A stretch of DNA of 64,000 nt. It comes from Marivibrio halodurans (GTDB lineage: Bacteria; Pseudomonadota; Alphaproteobacteria; UBA8366; Aestuariispiraceae). How positions within the stretch are numbered: the stretch's first letter is position 1; each line of letters starts with the position of its first letter. Shown here piece after piece: positions 41,871 through 50,756 of the stretch. Both the position numbers and the translations under genes were made by a program. The notes under the pieces are model-generated. The model searched no databases. It was not told the DNA's origin and was given only the letters and a program-made list of their open reading frames with translations. The DNA is taken from the NCBI RefSeq assembly GCF_017963645.1, contig NZ_JAGMWN010000004.1, forward strand, positions 310,001 through 374,000. The letters run 5' to 3'.

Positions 41871-43946
41871 TCACGCGGCCGGCAGCCAGATCGTGAAGGT
41901 CGTTCCTTCCCCCGGCGCGCTGACGGCGTCGATCCGCCCGCCCGCCCGGCCGATCAGCGTCTGACTGATCGAAAGACCGAGGCCCGTCCCATCCCGGCCC
42001 TTCGTCGTGAAGAAGGGATCGAATATACGGGTCAGCATGTCGGGCGCGATACCGCGGCCGGTATCCCGGACCTCAACCACCACCCCCGTTTCGCGGTCGC
42101 GGTCGCGGTCGCGGTCGCGGTCGAAGCTGCGCAAATACAGCGCCCCGCCTTCCGGCATGGCCTGTATGGCGTTACTCATCAGATTGATCAGCACCTGCTG
42201 CAGTTCGACACGGTTCATCACCACCCGCCGCGCCGCACGGTCGTCACGGACGACCTCGATATCCGCTTTCTCCATCAGATGGGCCACCAGCGGCAGGCAA
42301 TCGTCGATCACCTCCGCCGGTGACTGGCTTTCCGCATAGCCGGCATATTCCTCCGGCCGGGCGAAACGCAGCAGCTTGGTGACGATGATCTGGATTCGAT
42401 GGATCTGCTGATCGATCAGGCGAAATTCGTTGCGGGCCGTCGCATTGGCCTCGGCGCCGATCTGTTCGCGCGCGACATCCAGATTCCCCTGGATCACCGC
42501 GATCGGATTGTTGATCTCGTGCGCCACGCCGGCCGTGATCTCGCCGATCGCCGCCAATTTCTCCGACATGACCAACTGCTGGGTCGCGGCCTCCAACCGC
42601 GCGTTCGCCTCCCGCAATTCCCGCGTTCGTTCCTCGACCCGGACGTTCAGTTCCTCCGCCCAATCGCGCAATTCGCGGTCGCGCTCCTGCAAGCGGTCCA
42701 ATAGATCGTCGAGATGACCCGACACCCGCGCGATCTCGTCCTCGCCCCTGGAGGCGCCGGTTCGCGCGCCCAGATCGCCTTCATCCACCTTGGCGATGGT
42801 CGCATTCATCCGTTCCAGCGGCTTGAAGATGTTCCGCGCCCAGCGCAAGAAGACCGGCACGGTGACCGCGGTGGCCAGCAGGAAGGCCACCACGACCGCG
42901 AGGACCGTCCCATTCTTCGCCGTGCGGAACGGTGTTTCCAGGAAGCCGACATACAACATGCCGATCCGGTCGCCATGACTATCCACGATCGGCTCGTAAG
43001 CGGAGATGTACCAATCATTCACCACGAACGCCCGGTCCAGCCAGACCCGCCCCTTTCCCAGCACGTGCTGGCGCACTTCCGCCGACACCCGTGTTCCCAG
43101 GGCCCTGTCCTTGGTGAAGAGCCGGACATTCGTGCTCACCCGCACATCGTCCAGGAACAGCGTCGCGGTACCTTCACTACCCTCCGGAAGGCTCGCCTGA
43201 CGATAGACGAGGGCATTGATCGTATCGATGAAGCCGAGATTCCGGTTGAGCAAGAGCCCGCCGACCAGCGTACCGGGCGGCGGCTGCTCCAGCTCCCCGG
43301 CCTCTCCCACTCCAGGGGCCGCCGCCGCATGAATGACCATTCCCCGGGTCTCGGCGGTGCGGTCGGTCGGGACCGCCGCCTTGGTCGGAACCAGTTCGAC
43401 ACGCGCCCGGCGCGCGAGCCCGTCATCGATGGCCGCAAGCTGTTCGCCCGTGAACAAGTCGATCGCGGTCGCCACCCCGGATCGCCGGGCCTCCTCTACG
43501 ATCGGCCATTCGCCCGGCCCGTGGAGGCGCATGCCGGCGGGTGAGGCCGCGCGAAGCCCACCGCCCGGCGCGCGCAGATAGAGGAAATCGAGCCCCAACG
43601 CCTCGCGACTCCGGGCCAACCACGCTTCCAGAGCGGCCGGATCACCCTGATCGAGCAGTCGGGCGAACTGCGCGGAATCGCCGAGCGCCTGAATTCGCCC
43701 CCCGGTATCCTCCACCAACTGCGCGAGATATTGATGCGCGATCGTAAGATCGCCATTGACCTTGGTGATCAGCAAGGAATCGAACTTGCCCCACCATCGA
43801 TACATGGTCCCACCGATCAGGATCGGCGCGACCACCAACATCGGCAGGAGAGCCAGCGCGATCAACCGATAGCGCAACGACAGCTTTGGGCGCGCGCCCG
43901 GCCTTTTGCGCTTCGTGCGTTCCCCCGCCCCCCCGGCGCCCGTCAT
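41871..43946 (-). CDS. Membrane sensor histidine kinase (DctB-like architecture)
   Basis: A 691-residue kinase. TM1 at about 27-46; a large periplasmic double-Cache-like sensor (about 50-345); TM2 at about 347-367; HAMP and a coiled coil to about 455; then HisKA with H476 in GVAHEINNP and a HATPase domain (NLMSNAIQAMP, DTGRGIAPD, GTGLGLSIS). A stretch of alternating Asp-Arg (about 608-619), encoded by a hexanucleotide repeat, interrupts the ATPase domain. The ATG at 43946 overlaps the regulator stop by four bases, so regulator and kinase are coupled. The sensor probably recognises a small organic acid and drives the OFA transporter. Confidence 0.92.
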   Translation of the reverse strand: MTGAGGAGERTKRKRPGARPKLSLRYRLIALALLPMLVVAPILIGGTMYRWWGKFDSLLITKVNGDLTIAHQYLAQLVEDTGGRIQALGDSAQFARLLDQGDPAALEAWLARSREALGLDFLYLRAPGGGLRAASPAGMRLHGPGEWPIVEEARRSGVATAIDLFTGEQLAAIDDGLARRARVELVPTKAAVPTDRTAETRGMVIHAAAAPGVGEAGELEQPPPGTLVGGLLLNRNLGFIDTINALVYRQASLPEGSEGTATLFLDDVRVSTNVRLFTKDRALGTRVSAEVRQHVLGKGRVWLDRAFVVNDWYISAYEPIVDSHGDRIGMLYVGFLETPFRTAKNGTVLAVVVAFLLATAVTVPVFLRWARNIFKPLERMNATIAKVDEGDLGARTGASRGEDEIARVSGHLDDLLDRLQERDRELRDWAEELNVRVEERTRELREANARLEAATQQLVMSEKLAAIGEITAGVAHEINNPIAVIQGNLDVAREQIGAEANATARNEFRLIDQQIHRIQIIVTKLLRFARPEEYAGYAESQSPAEVIDDCLPLVAHLMEKADIEVVRDDRAARRVVMNRVELQQVLINLMSNAIQAMPEGGALYLRSFDRDRDRDRDRETGVVVEVRDTGRGIAPDMLTRIFDPFFTTKGRDGTGLGLSISQTLIGRAGGRIDAVSAPGEGTTFTIWLPAA
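42091..42123. repeat. Hexanucleotide tandem repeat TCGCGG (5.5 copies) inside the kinase gene
   Basis: Five perfect TCGCGG units plus TCG. On the coding strand it encodes repeating Asp-Arg in a loop of the ATPase domain. Unit changes would keep the frame and alter loop length by two residues. Confidence 0.9.
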
Positions 43947-45340
43947 TCGGCGTCCCAGGCGGCGCATTTCCGGTCGATCGTCTTGCGCGAGATTCCGAGG
44001 CGCCGCGCCGCCGCCGCGCGGTTACCGCCGACGGATTCGAGGACCTTGCGGATATGCCGCTGCTCGATCGCCTCCAGGGTCGTCGGTTCCGCCTCCACCT
44101 CACCGGCGTCGCCGAAGCCCCAATCCGCCGGGAACCGGCCTTGGATCAGGGACCGTTCGATCAGATTGCGCAGCTCCCGGACATTGCCCGGCCAATCATA
44201 GGCCCGAAACCGGGCCCGGATGGCATCGTCGACGGAAATCGGCGGCACGCCGATCTCGCTCGATATCTTGCGCATGAACAGATCGGCGAGTTCCTCGACA
44301 TCATCGATGCGATCACGCAGCGGCGGCATGGCGATCTGCACGACATTGATGCGATAATAGAGATCCTCCCGGAACCGCCCCTCGCTGACGGCGGTATCCA
44401 GGTCGGTGTTGGTCGCGAAGACCAGACGCACGTCCACCGGCACCTCACGCTCCGCGCCGAGCGGCCGGACACGCTTGTCTTCCAGCACCCGCAGCAGCTT
44501 GCTTTGCAGCGGGAGCGGAAGCTCCCCGATCTCGTCCAGGAACAGCGTGCCCCCTTGAGCATAGAAGAAAAGCCCCTGGCGCACGCTGTCCGCGCCGGTG
44601 AAGGCTCCTTTGACATGGCCGAACAACTCGCTCTCGATCACCTCCGCCGGAATGGCGGCGCAGTTGACGGGCACGAAGGGGCGTTCCGTCCGATCGGACA
44701 GATCGTGGATAAGACGGGCGGCGATCTCCTTGCCGGTTCCGGATTCACCGGTGAACAGCACCGAGGTCGGCATCGGCGCGACCCGCGCGATGGTATCCCG
44801 GATGCGACCGATTCTGGACGAGGTGCCGATCAGGCGGGCGCGCGCCCGTTCGGCGTTGTCGGAGGATTTGAGCTGGTAATTCAGGACGAAGTTTTCGCGG
44901 CTGAGCCGCAGCCTATCGAGGCAGCGGGCCACCGCGTTCAGCAACTGACTCGACCGGAACGGCTTCAGCACGAAATCGGCCGCGCCCGCCCGGATGGCCT
45001 CGATCGCGGTCTCCAAGTCGGCGAAGGCGGTGATCAGGATCGCCTCGGGAAAGAACCCGTCCTGGCGCTGTTCCTGCAGCCATTCGACGCCGGTTTGCTT
45101 CGGCATGATATTATCGATGACGACAATATCGAAATGCCTGGATTCCAGGGCACGCGATGCCTCTTCCGCGTCCGATGCCTCGACTACCTTCTTACAGCGC
45201 GGGGCAAGCGTGCGGACGATAAAATTCCGCATCCCCTCCTCGTCATCGACCACCAATACCGACGCGTCGGCGAATGTCGTTCCGAAATCGGGGGCGGCGC
45301 CTTGCTGCGTCGCCGAACTGTCGTACCGGCTCGTCGGCAT
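43943..45340 (-). CDS. Sigma-54-dependent response regulator (NtrC/DctD family)
   Basis: A 465-residue activator. Receiver domain about 25-140 with phosphoacceptor D76 (VVIDNIMP). AAA+ domain about 165-400 with Walker A GESGTGKE, the sigma-54-contacting GAFTGA loop ([13 protein letters not shown]) and Walker [15 protein letters not shown]-terminal Fis-type [25 protein letters not shown] at 45340 gives a receiver with a 25-residue lead; the frame is open further upstream without a better start. Encoded just before its kinase, and upstream of a sigma-54 promoter with enhancer-like repeats. Confidence 0.93.
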   Translation of the reverse strand: MPTSRYDSSATQQGAAPDFGTTFADASVLVVDDEEGMRNFIVRTLAPRCKKVVEASDAEEASRALESRHFDIVVIDNIMPKQTGVEWLQEQRQDGFFPEAILITAFADLETAIEAIRAGAADFVLKPFRSSQLLNAVARCLDRLRLSRENFVLNYQLKSSDNAERARARLIGTSSRIGRIRDTIARVAPMPTSVLFTGESGTGKEIAARLIHDLSDRTERPFVPVNCAAIPAEVIESELFGHVKGAFTGADSVRQGLFFYAQGGTLFLDEIGELPLPLQSKLLRVLEDKRVRPLGAEREVPVDVRLVFATNTDLDTAVSEGRFREDLYYRINVVQIAMPPLRDRIDDVEELADLFMRKISSEIGVPPISVDDAIRARFRAYDWPGNVRELRNLIERSLIQGRFPADWGFGDAGEVEAEPTTLEAIEQRHIRKVLESVGGNRAAAARRLGISRKTIDRKCAAWDAE

Positions 45341-45514
45341 GATCCAGGCTGTATCTATGCTATGCGCAGTGCGCGATCGGGGCGTGGGCGGAAACCATGC
45401 GACGCACACGACGCCGGCACCCGAAGTTTCTTGATAACGAGTCGCAACCACTATGCAGTCGGGAAAAACTCAATGCAATCCCGCGCGCGGGCGTATCCCC
45501 GGCATTTGCTGTCA

Positions 45515-47149
45515 TCACCGGCCGAGCACCTGTTGGCTTTCGAGTCTGGATCGTTCCAACGGTGGGCGTTGCGGCGGGCCGATGGGCGCACCCGCGACCG
45601 CCTTTACCCCTGTCCTGAGAACGCCCTGCACATGGACGAGCGTCTCGACACCGAACAACATGAGGGAAAAGCCGGCCTCGTGATATTCCGCCACGATCCG
45701 CCCCAGCATGCGCAATTTCGCCCTGTCGCTGAGGAAATTCGACACGCCCAGATCGCGCTCCAGATTGAGACTCAGGGTCGAAAGACCGGCACCGCGCAAC
45801 ACGGCAGCATGTCGGTCGGTCGGCTCCAGACGGACGATGGCATCGTCGAAGATTTCCTTCGACCGGCGAAGAATGGCGATGGATGCCTGGGCCGTTCGGG
45901 AAATCGGAAAATCCAGGATATCCGCATAAATGGCGGGCGCGCTGTCCGGGATCGCATCCAGAACGTCACGAAGGCGCCTGGCGTTCTCCCCGACGAGGCT
46001 GCTCGCATGGACCGGGAAGATCACGGGCGCCAAATCGCGCCGACTGTTCGTGGGGTTCTTCAACGCACCGACGAGCATCTCCGCGCGCCATAGGTCCACA
46101 TCCGCGACGGCCGGGTCCTTCGCGCGTCCATGCAGGATGTAACGGCCGGTGAAGGTTCCGTAATCTGTCTCCCGCTTGGCTCCGCAGAGTTGATAGGCGA
46201 TTTCCTTATCCGCCGGCAGCCAGATCGGCTGGAAGACGAGCGAGATCTGGCGCTCATACCACGCCCCGCGCGCGGGGCGCTTACCCCGCCGGTCCTCCAT
46301 CTCGAAGGCGCGATCCACGAGGTCGAGACTGACACTCCCATCCTCGTTCCGCAGATCCGCCGGGCGCAGGACTTCCCGATGCACCGCGACGTTCATCCCC
46401 AACTCGCCCAGAACCGCGGCGCGCACCGAATCCGCGATGGAGAGCGTCCGGTCATTGGCCGCATGAAGCGAGCGATCCTTGAAAAGCACCACGAAACCGT
46501 CCGTTCCGTGCCGGGCGTAACTCTCTCCCTCCCCCAGCGCATCGGCCAGGACACGTTCGGCGATCGCGGCGATGCGGCTTTCGAGGCGTTCGAAGTCCTC
46601 CCCGAAATCGGTCCTGAATTCCTGCAGGTCGACCACCCGGATAAGCCCCGCCGAAGCGGCCGTCTTGGATGAGAGAATTCGTTTCAGTTTTTCGCCGATC
46701 CCGCTTTCGGCCCGGCGCGCGCGTTCCCGGCGGTGCTCGATCAAGGATTCCGCCGTGATCCGCAGCTCGTCGAAGTCGATCGGCTTCACCAAATAGCGAT
46801 CGGCACCGATCTTGGTTGCCGCATCCTTGTAGCTCCCCTGCGCCAGATCCGAGATCATGATGACCGGCAGGTCGCGATAATCGGCTTCGGTATTGCGCAA
46901 CCAATCCAGAAACTCGAAACCATTCACGCCGGGTGTGCGCACATCGAGGAGAATGAGATCGAAGGGCTCCGCGCGCAGTTTTTCGATACCCGCCTCGCCG
47001 TTCGTCACGTCGTCCAACTCGAACCCGCTGGGCTCGAGGGATTCGGCGACCGAGGCCGTGAACGCCGCGTCGTCGTCGATGACGAGAACCCGCGTTCCGT
47101 CACCAGCGTTCACCGCGCCATGGGCTGCGTCATGTTCCATTCGACTCAT
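45515..47149 (-). CDS. Response regulator with degenerate GGDEF-like and EAL-like domains
   Basis: A 544-residue protein. Receiver domain about 18-140 with D69 (LILLDVRTPG). The middle region (about 165-260) resembles a GGDEF domain, but the signature reads RHGTDGF (213-219) in place of R-x-GGDEF. The C-terminal region begins ISLVFQPIW (302-310) like an EAL domain, yet the EAL motif is absent (AYQLCGA). It is therefore unlikely to make or degrade cyclic di-GMP, and may bind it or act through protein contacts. Start ATG 47149 has AGGAG within a 21-base sequence that is duplicated upstream. No cognate kinase is adjacent other than the DctB-like one. Confidence 0.85.
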   Translation of the reverse strand: MSRMEHDAAHGAVNAGDGTRVLVIDDDAAFTASVAESLEPSGFELDDVTNGEAGIEKLRAEPFDLILLDVRTPGVNGFEFLDWLRNTEADYRDLPVIMISDLAQGSYKDAATKIGADRYLVKPIDFDELRITAESLIEHRRERARRAESGIGEKLKRILSSKTAASAGLIRVVDLQEFRTDFGEDFERLESRIAAIAERVLADALGEGESYARHGTDGFVVLFKDRSLHAANDRTLSIADSVRAAVLGELGMNVAVHREVLRPADLRNEDGSVSLDLVDRAFEMEDRRGKRPARGAWYERQISLVFQPIWLPADKEIAYQLCGAKRETDYGTFTGRYILHGRAKDPAVADVDLWRAEMLVGALKNPTNSRRDLAPVIFPVHASSLVGENARRLRDVLDAIPDSAPAIYADILDFPISRTAQASIAILRRSKEIFDDAIVRLEPTDRHAAVLRGAGLSTLSLNLERDLGVSNFLSDRAKLRMLGRIVAEYHEAGFSLMLFGVETLVHVQGVLRTGVKAVAGAPIGPPQRPPLERSRLESQQVLGR

Positions 47150-47156
47150 GCTGTCC

Positions 47157-47240
47157 GCACCGTTTCTCCTGAAGTCGAACTGGCGCTCCAGTTTTGGTTC
47201 GACATCCCTTCGGGATGGGGCACCGTTTCTCCTGAAGTCG
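47157..47240. repeat. 21-base direct repeat (47157-47177 and 47220-47240) with two hairpins between
   Basis: The two copies are identical and start 63 bases apart. Each contains AGGAG on the minus strand, so the ribosome-binding site of the gene at 47149 is duplicated. Between them are two perfect palindromes: AACTGG-N4-CCAGTT (47178-47193) and CATCCC-N3-GGGATG (47203-47217). Confidence 0.85.
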
Positions 47241-47580
47241 CAACAACGACACTCCGGTCATGTAGCCTTGCCGGACGGGAGGCCTTGTCGCCCGCCATGC
47301 CCCCCTAAATGCATGCGCCATCGCGGTCGGGCCTCTCCAAGAGTCCGAGCCGCGTGAAATAAGCCCTCATAGATGCCGTTGGTACGATATAGGAATCCGG
47401 ATGCTCACTTCTAGCCACATATCCAGAAGAAGCAATCCCGCGAATAACTACAAGAAATCGGACTCGATACAGCTCAATAAATCGATATTATTTTAATAAA
47501 AATTTTCTCTTATTTTTATTATCCATGGTATTTACTTTCACCTCATCCTTCTCCTACGGAAACCGCTCCCGCCAAATATA

Positions 47581-47616
47581 ATGAAGACCGGAAGCGCATC
47601 CGCCACCGGCCTTCAT
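47581..47616 (-). terminator. Probable terminator of the fds operon
   Basis: Arms 47581-47591 and 47606-47616 pair over 11 positions with one mismatch and a 14-base loop. On the minus strand it is followed by a TATATTT stretch. It lies about 50 bases after the fdsD stop. Confidence 0.45.
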
Positions 47617-47667
47617 CATATCATCATGCTCTAGAGTCTGGACTCAATGAAGCGCGATCGCCGGGTG

Positions 47668-47889
47668 CTAGGCGTCCTGGGAGGCAGGTGACAGCGCCTT
47701 GATCACGAAGGGGTCGAGCCCCTCCCCGCCGGCCGCGATATGGGCATCCAGCCTATCCCGCATCGGCCGGGTCCAGAAATCGCGGATATGTCCGGCGATC
47801 CCGTCGAGAGCCTCCGCTTCCGGATAAGCCCTGAAGAAGTCGGCGATCTGGTTCGCCATCCGGGTCAGGTCCTGGATCGTCTCGCTCAT
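47668..47889 (-). CDS. fdsD: NAD-dependent formate dehydrogenase, delta subunit FdsD
   Basis: A 73-residue soluble protein matching the small FdsD subunit: LTRMANQIADFFRAYPEAEALDGIAGHI (first half) and the FW..PMR..L pattern, followed by a Gly-rich L.P.V. ending. Needed for maturation or stability of the FDH complex. Its ATG overlaps the fdsA stop by four bases (47886-47889). Last gene of fdsGBAD; the usual fdsC gene between fdsA and fdsD is missing. Confidence 0.9.
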   Translation of the reverse strand: MSETIQDLTRMANQIADFFRAYPEAEALDGIAGHIRDFWTRPMRDRLDAHIAAGGEGLDPFVIKALSPASQDA

Positions 47890-50738
47890 TCCGCGGGCTC
47901 CATCGAGCGCCGATAGTGGGTGCGGCGCACTTCCTCATGTTCGAGTTGCCATTCGGACGGCCTATTGGAGCGCGCCACCTGCACCGCCGTCACCTTGTAT
48001 TCCGGGCAATTCGTCGCCCAATCGGAATATTCCGTGGTGATCACGTTCGCGCCCGAGGACGGATGGTGGAAGGTGGTGTAGACGACACCCTGCGGCATGC
48101 GTTCGGAGATTTCCGCCTGCAGGGTGATCGCGCCCATCCGGCTCTGGATCGAGACCATCTCGCCATCGGCGATGCCACGCTCCTCCGCGTCGAAGGGGTG
48201 GATCTCCAGCCGGTCGGCCTCGTGCCAGCGGGAATTCTCCGTGCGCCGGGTCTGGGCGCCGACATTGTACTGGCTGAGGATGCGGCCCGTCGTCAGGATA
48301 AGCGGGAAGCTACGATTCGCGCGCTCCTGGGTGGGCACGTACTCGGTGATCATGAAGCGGCCCTTGCCGCGCACGAAGCCGCCGATATGCATGGTCGGCG
48401 TGCCGTTCGGCGCCTTCTCCGTGACCGGCCATTGCAGCGAGCCCTCGCGGTCCAGCCGCTCGAAGCTCACCCCGGCGAAGGTCGGGGTCAGGCGCGCGAT
48501 CTCATCCATGATCCGGGACGGATGGTCGTAGGTCATCGGATAGCCCATGGCGCGGGCAAGGCGGCAGACCGCCTCCGATTCCGACAGCCCGCTCTTCGGC
48601 GGCATCACCGGCCGCACGCGGTTGATGCGGCGTTCCGCGTTGGTGAAGGTGCCATCCTTCTCCAGGAAGGAGGTGCCCGGCAGGAAGACGTGGGCGAAGG
48701 CCGCCGTCTCGTTCAGGAACAGGTCCTGGACGACGAGGCATTCCAGCGCCTCCAGCGCGGCGGTGACGTGCCGCGTGTTCGGATCGGACTGGGCGATATC
48801 CTCGCCCTGGACGAACATGCCCCGGAAGCCGCCGTCGATGGCGTCGGCGAACATGTTGGGGATGCGCCGGCCCGGCTCGTTGGAGAGCGTGACGCCCCAA
48901 TCCGCCTCGAAGGCGCCGCGAACGGCATCGTCCGAGACATGGCGATAGCCCGGCAGTTCGTGCGGGAAGGAGCCCATGTCGCACGAGCCCTGCACGTTGT
49001 TCTGACCGCGCAGCGGATTGACGCCCACGCCCTCGCGCCCGAAATTGCCGGTCGCCATGGCCAGATTGGCCATCGCCATGACCATGGTGGAGCCCTGGCT
49101 GTGCTCCGTCACGCCGAGGCCGTAATAGATCGCCGCGTTCCCGCCGGTGGCATAGAGGCGCGCGGCCGCGCGGATCGTCTCCGCCGCCACGCCGATGCTC
49201 TCCGACAGGGCCTCGGGGGCGTTGCGCTCCTCGGCGACGAAGGCGCGCCAGCGGCCGAACTCCTCGCTATCGCAGCGCTCGGCTACGAATGCCTCGTCCA
49301 CCAGATCCTCGGTCACGACGACATGGGCCAGCGCGTTCATCAGCGCCACGTTCGTGCCCGGGCGAAGTTGCAGATGCTGGGACGCCTCCACATGCGGGGT
49401 CCGCACCAAGTCGATGCGGCGCGGATCGGCGACGATCAGCTTCGCGCCCTGGCGCAGCCGCTTCTTCATGCGCGAGGCGAAGACCGGGTGCCCGTCCGTC
49501 GGATTGGCACCGATCACCAGGATCACATCCGCCTTCTCGACCGACTTGAAATTCTGCGTGCCGGCCGACGTGCCGAGCGTCGTCTTCAGCCCGTAGCCCG
49601 TGGGCGAATGGCAGACCCGCGCGCAGGTATCGACATTGTTGTTGCCGAAGGCGGCCCGGATCATCTTCTGGACGACATAGACCTCCTCGTTCGTGCAGCG
49701 CGAGGAGGTGATGCCCCCGATCGAGGCACGGCCGTGCTTCTCCTGGATAGCCTTGAAGCGATCGGCGGCGAACTGGATCGCCTCGTCCCAGTCGACCTTG
49801 CGCCAGGGATCGGTGATCCTGTCGCGCACCATGGGCGTGGTGATGCGGTCCTTGTGCGAGGCATAGCCCCAGGCGAACCGGCCCTTCACACAGGAATGCC
49901 CCTCGTTCGCGCCGCCGTCCTTATAGGGGGTCATGCGCACGACCTGGTCGCCCTGCATCTCGGCCTTGAAGGAACAGCCCACGCCGCAATAGGCACAGGT
50001 GGTCAGCACCGTGCGGTTCGGCGTGCCATGCGCCTCGACCGTCTTCTCCGTCAGGGTCGCCGTCGGGCAGGCCTGCACGCAGGCGCCGCAGGAGACGCAT
50101 TCGGAGCCGAAGAAATCATCCGCGGCCGTGCCGGCGGACACCTTCGAATCGAAGCCCCGCCCGTCGATGGTCAGCGCGAAGGTGCCCTGCACCTGCTCGC
50201 ATGCGCGCACGCAGCGCGAGCAGACGATGCACTTCTCCGGATCGAAGCTGAAATAGGGGTTGGAGGTGTCCTTGGCCTCCGCCGCCTCGCCGAAATGCTT
50301 CTCGCCACCGAAGCCATAGCGCACGTCGCGCAGGCCGACCTCTCCCGCCGTGTCCTGCAACTCGCAATCGCCATTGGCCGAACAGGTCAGGCAATCGAGC
50401 GGATGGTCGGAGATATAGAGTTCCATCACCCCGCGCCGGATCTTCTCCAGGCGCTGGGTCTGGGTGCGAACCACCATGCCGTCGCGCGCCGGCGTGGTGC
50501 AGGAGGCCGGCGTCCCGCGCACGCCCTCGACCTCCACAAGGCACATCCGGCAGGACCCCCAGGAGTCCAGCATGTCGGTGGCGCAGAGCTTCGGCACCTG
50601 CTGGCCGACCTCGGCGGCGGCGCGCATGATGGAGGTTCCTTCCGGCACCTCCACGCTCTGGCCGTCGATCGTCAGCGTGACGGTCTTGTCCGTCTCGCGC
50701 TTGGGCGTGCCGTAATCGATTTCCTGAAGGCGGGCCAT
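47886..50738 (-). CDS. fdsA: NAD-dependent formate dehydrogenase, molybdopterin alpha subunit FdsA
   Basis: A 950-residue catalytic subunit oxidising formate to CO2. In order: a [2Fe-2S] domain (SWGSCRMCLVEVEG, then CTTPARDG); a His/Cys FeS region (DHPLDCLTCSANGDCELQD); two 4Fe-4S clusters (CIVCSRCVRAC and CVSCGACVQACP); and the molybdopterin domain with its own FeS site (CAYCGVGC). The Mo ligand is the Cys in TCARVCHSPTG. The C-terminal dinucleotide-binding domain follows. Full family length. Works with FdsB and FdsG to pass electrons to NAD+ in the cytoplasm. Confidence 0.96.
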   Translation of the reverse strand: MARLQEIDYGTPKRETDKTVTLTIDGQSVEVPEGTSIMRAAAEVGQQVPKLCATDMLDSWGSCRMCLVEVEGVRGTPASCTTPARDGMVVRTQTQRLEKIRRGVMELYISDHPLDCLTCSANGDCELQDTAGEVGLRDVRYGFGGEKHFGEAAEAKDTSNPYFSFDPEKCIVCSRCVRACEQVQGTFALTIDGRGFDSKVSAGTAADDFFGSECVSCGACVQACPTATLTEKTVEAHGTPNRTVLTTCAYCGVGCSFKAEMQGDQVVRMTPYKDGGANEGHSCVKGRFAWGYASHKDRITTPMVRDRITDPWRKVDWDEAIQFAADRFKAIQEKHGRASIGGITSSRCTNEEVYVVQKMIRAAFGNNNVDTCARVCHSPTGYGLKTTLGTSAGTQNFKSVEKADVILVIGANPTDGHPVFASRMKKRLRQGAKLIVADPRRIDLVRTPHVEASQHLQLRPGTNVALMNALAHVVVTEDLVDEAFVAERCDSEEFGRWRAFVAEERNAPEALSESIGVAAETIRAAARLYATGGNAAIYYGLGVTEHSQGSTMVMAMANLAMATGNFGREGVGVNPLRGQNNVQGSCDMGSFPHELPGYRHVSDDAVRGAFEADWGVTLSNEPGRRIPNMFADAIDGGFRGMFVQGEDIAQSDPNTRHVTAALEALECLVVQDLFLNETAAFAHVFLPGTSFLEKDGTFTNAERRINRVRPVMPPKSGLSESEAVCRLARAMGYPMTYDHPSRIMDEIARLTPTFAGVSFERLDREGSLQWPVTEKAPNGTPTMHIGGFVRGKGRFMITEYVPTQERANRSFPLILTTGRILSQYNVGAQTRRTENSRWHEADRLEIHPFDAEERGIADGEMVSIQSRMGAITLQAEISERMPQGVVYTTFHHPSSGANVITTEYSDWATNCPEYKVTAVQVARSNRPSEWQLEHEEVRRTHYRRSMEPAE

Positions 50739-50756
50739 GATGGCGCTCCTATCGCT

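Larger units (their letters stand above)
47150..47667. other. 518-base AT-rich intergenic region with direct repeats and palindromes
   Basis: No convincing gene. The right part (about 47380-47580) is far richer in A+T than the rest of the window, including long A/T runs around 47488-47520. The left part carries the promoter and leader of the degenerate GGDEF/EAL gene with a duplicated ribosome-binding segment. The far right carries a hairpin (47581-47616) suitable as the fds operon terminator and a short palindrome GAGTCTGGACTC at 47634-47645. Confidence 0.7.

Noticed and set aside
47130-47321. Short 63-codon minus-strand frame containing a duplicated RLQEKRC peptide
   Set aside because: The peptide repeat only reflects the duplicated leader DNA; the frame overlaps the start of the real gene and has no separate ribosome site.
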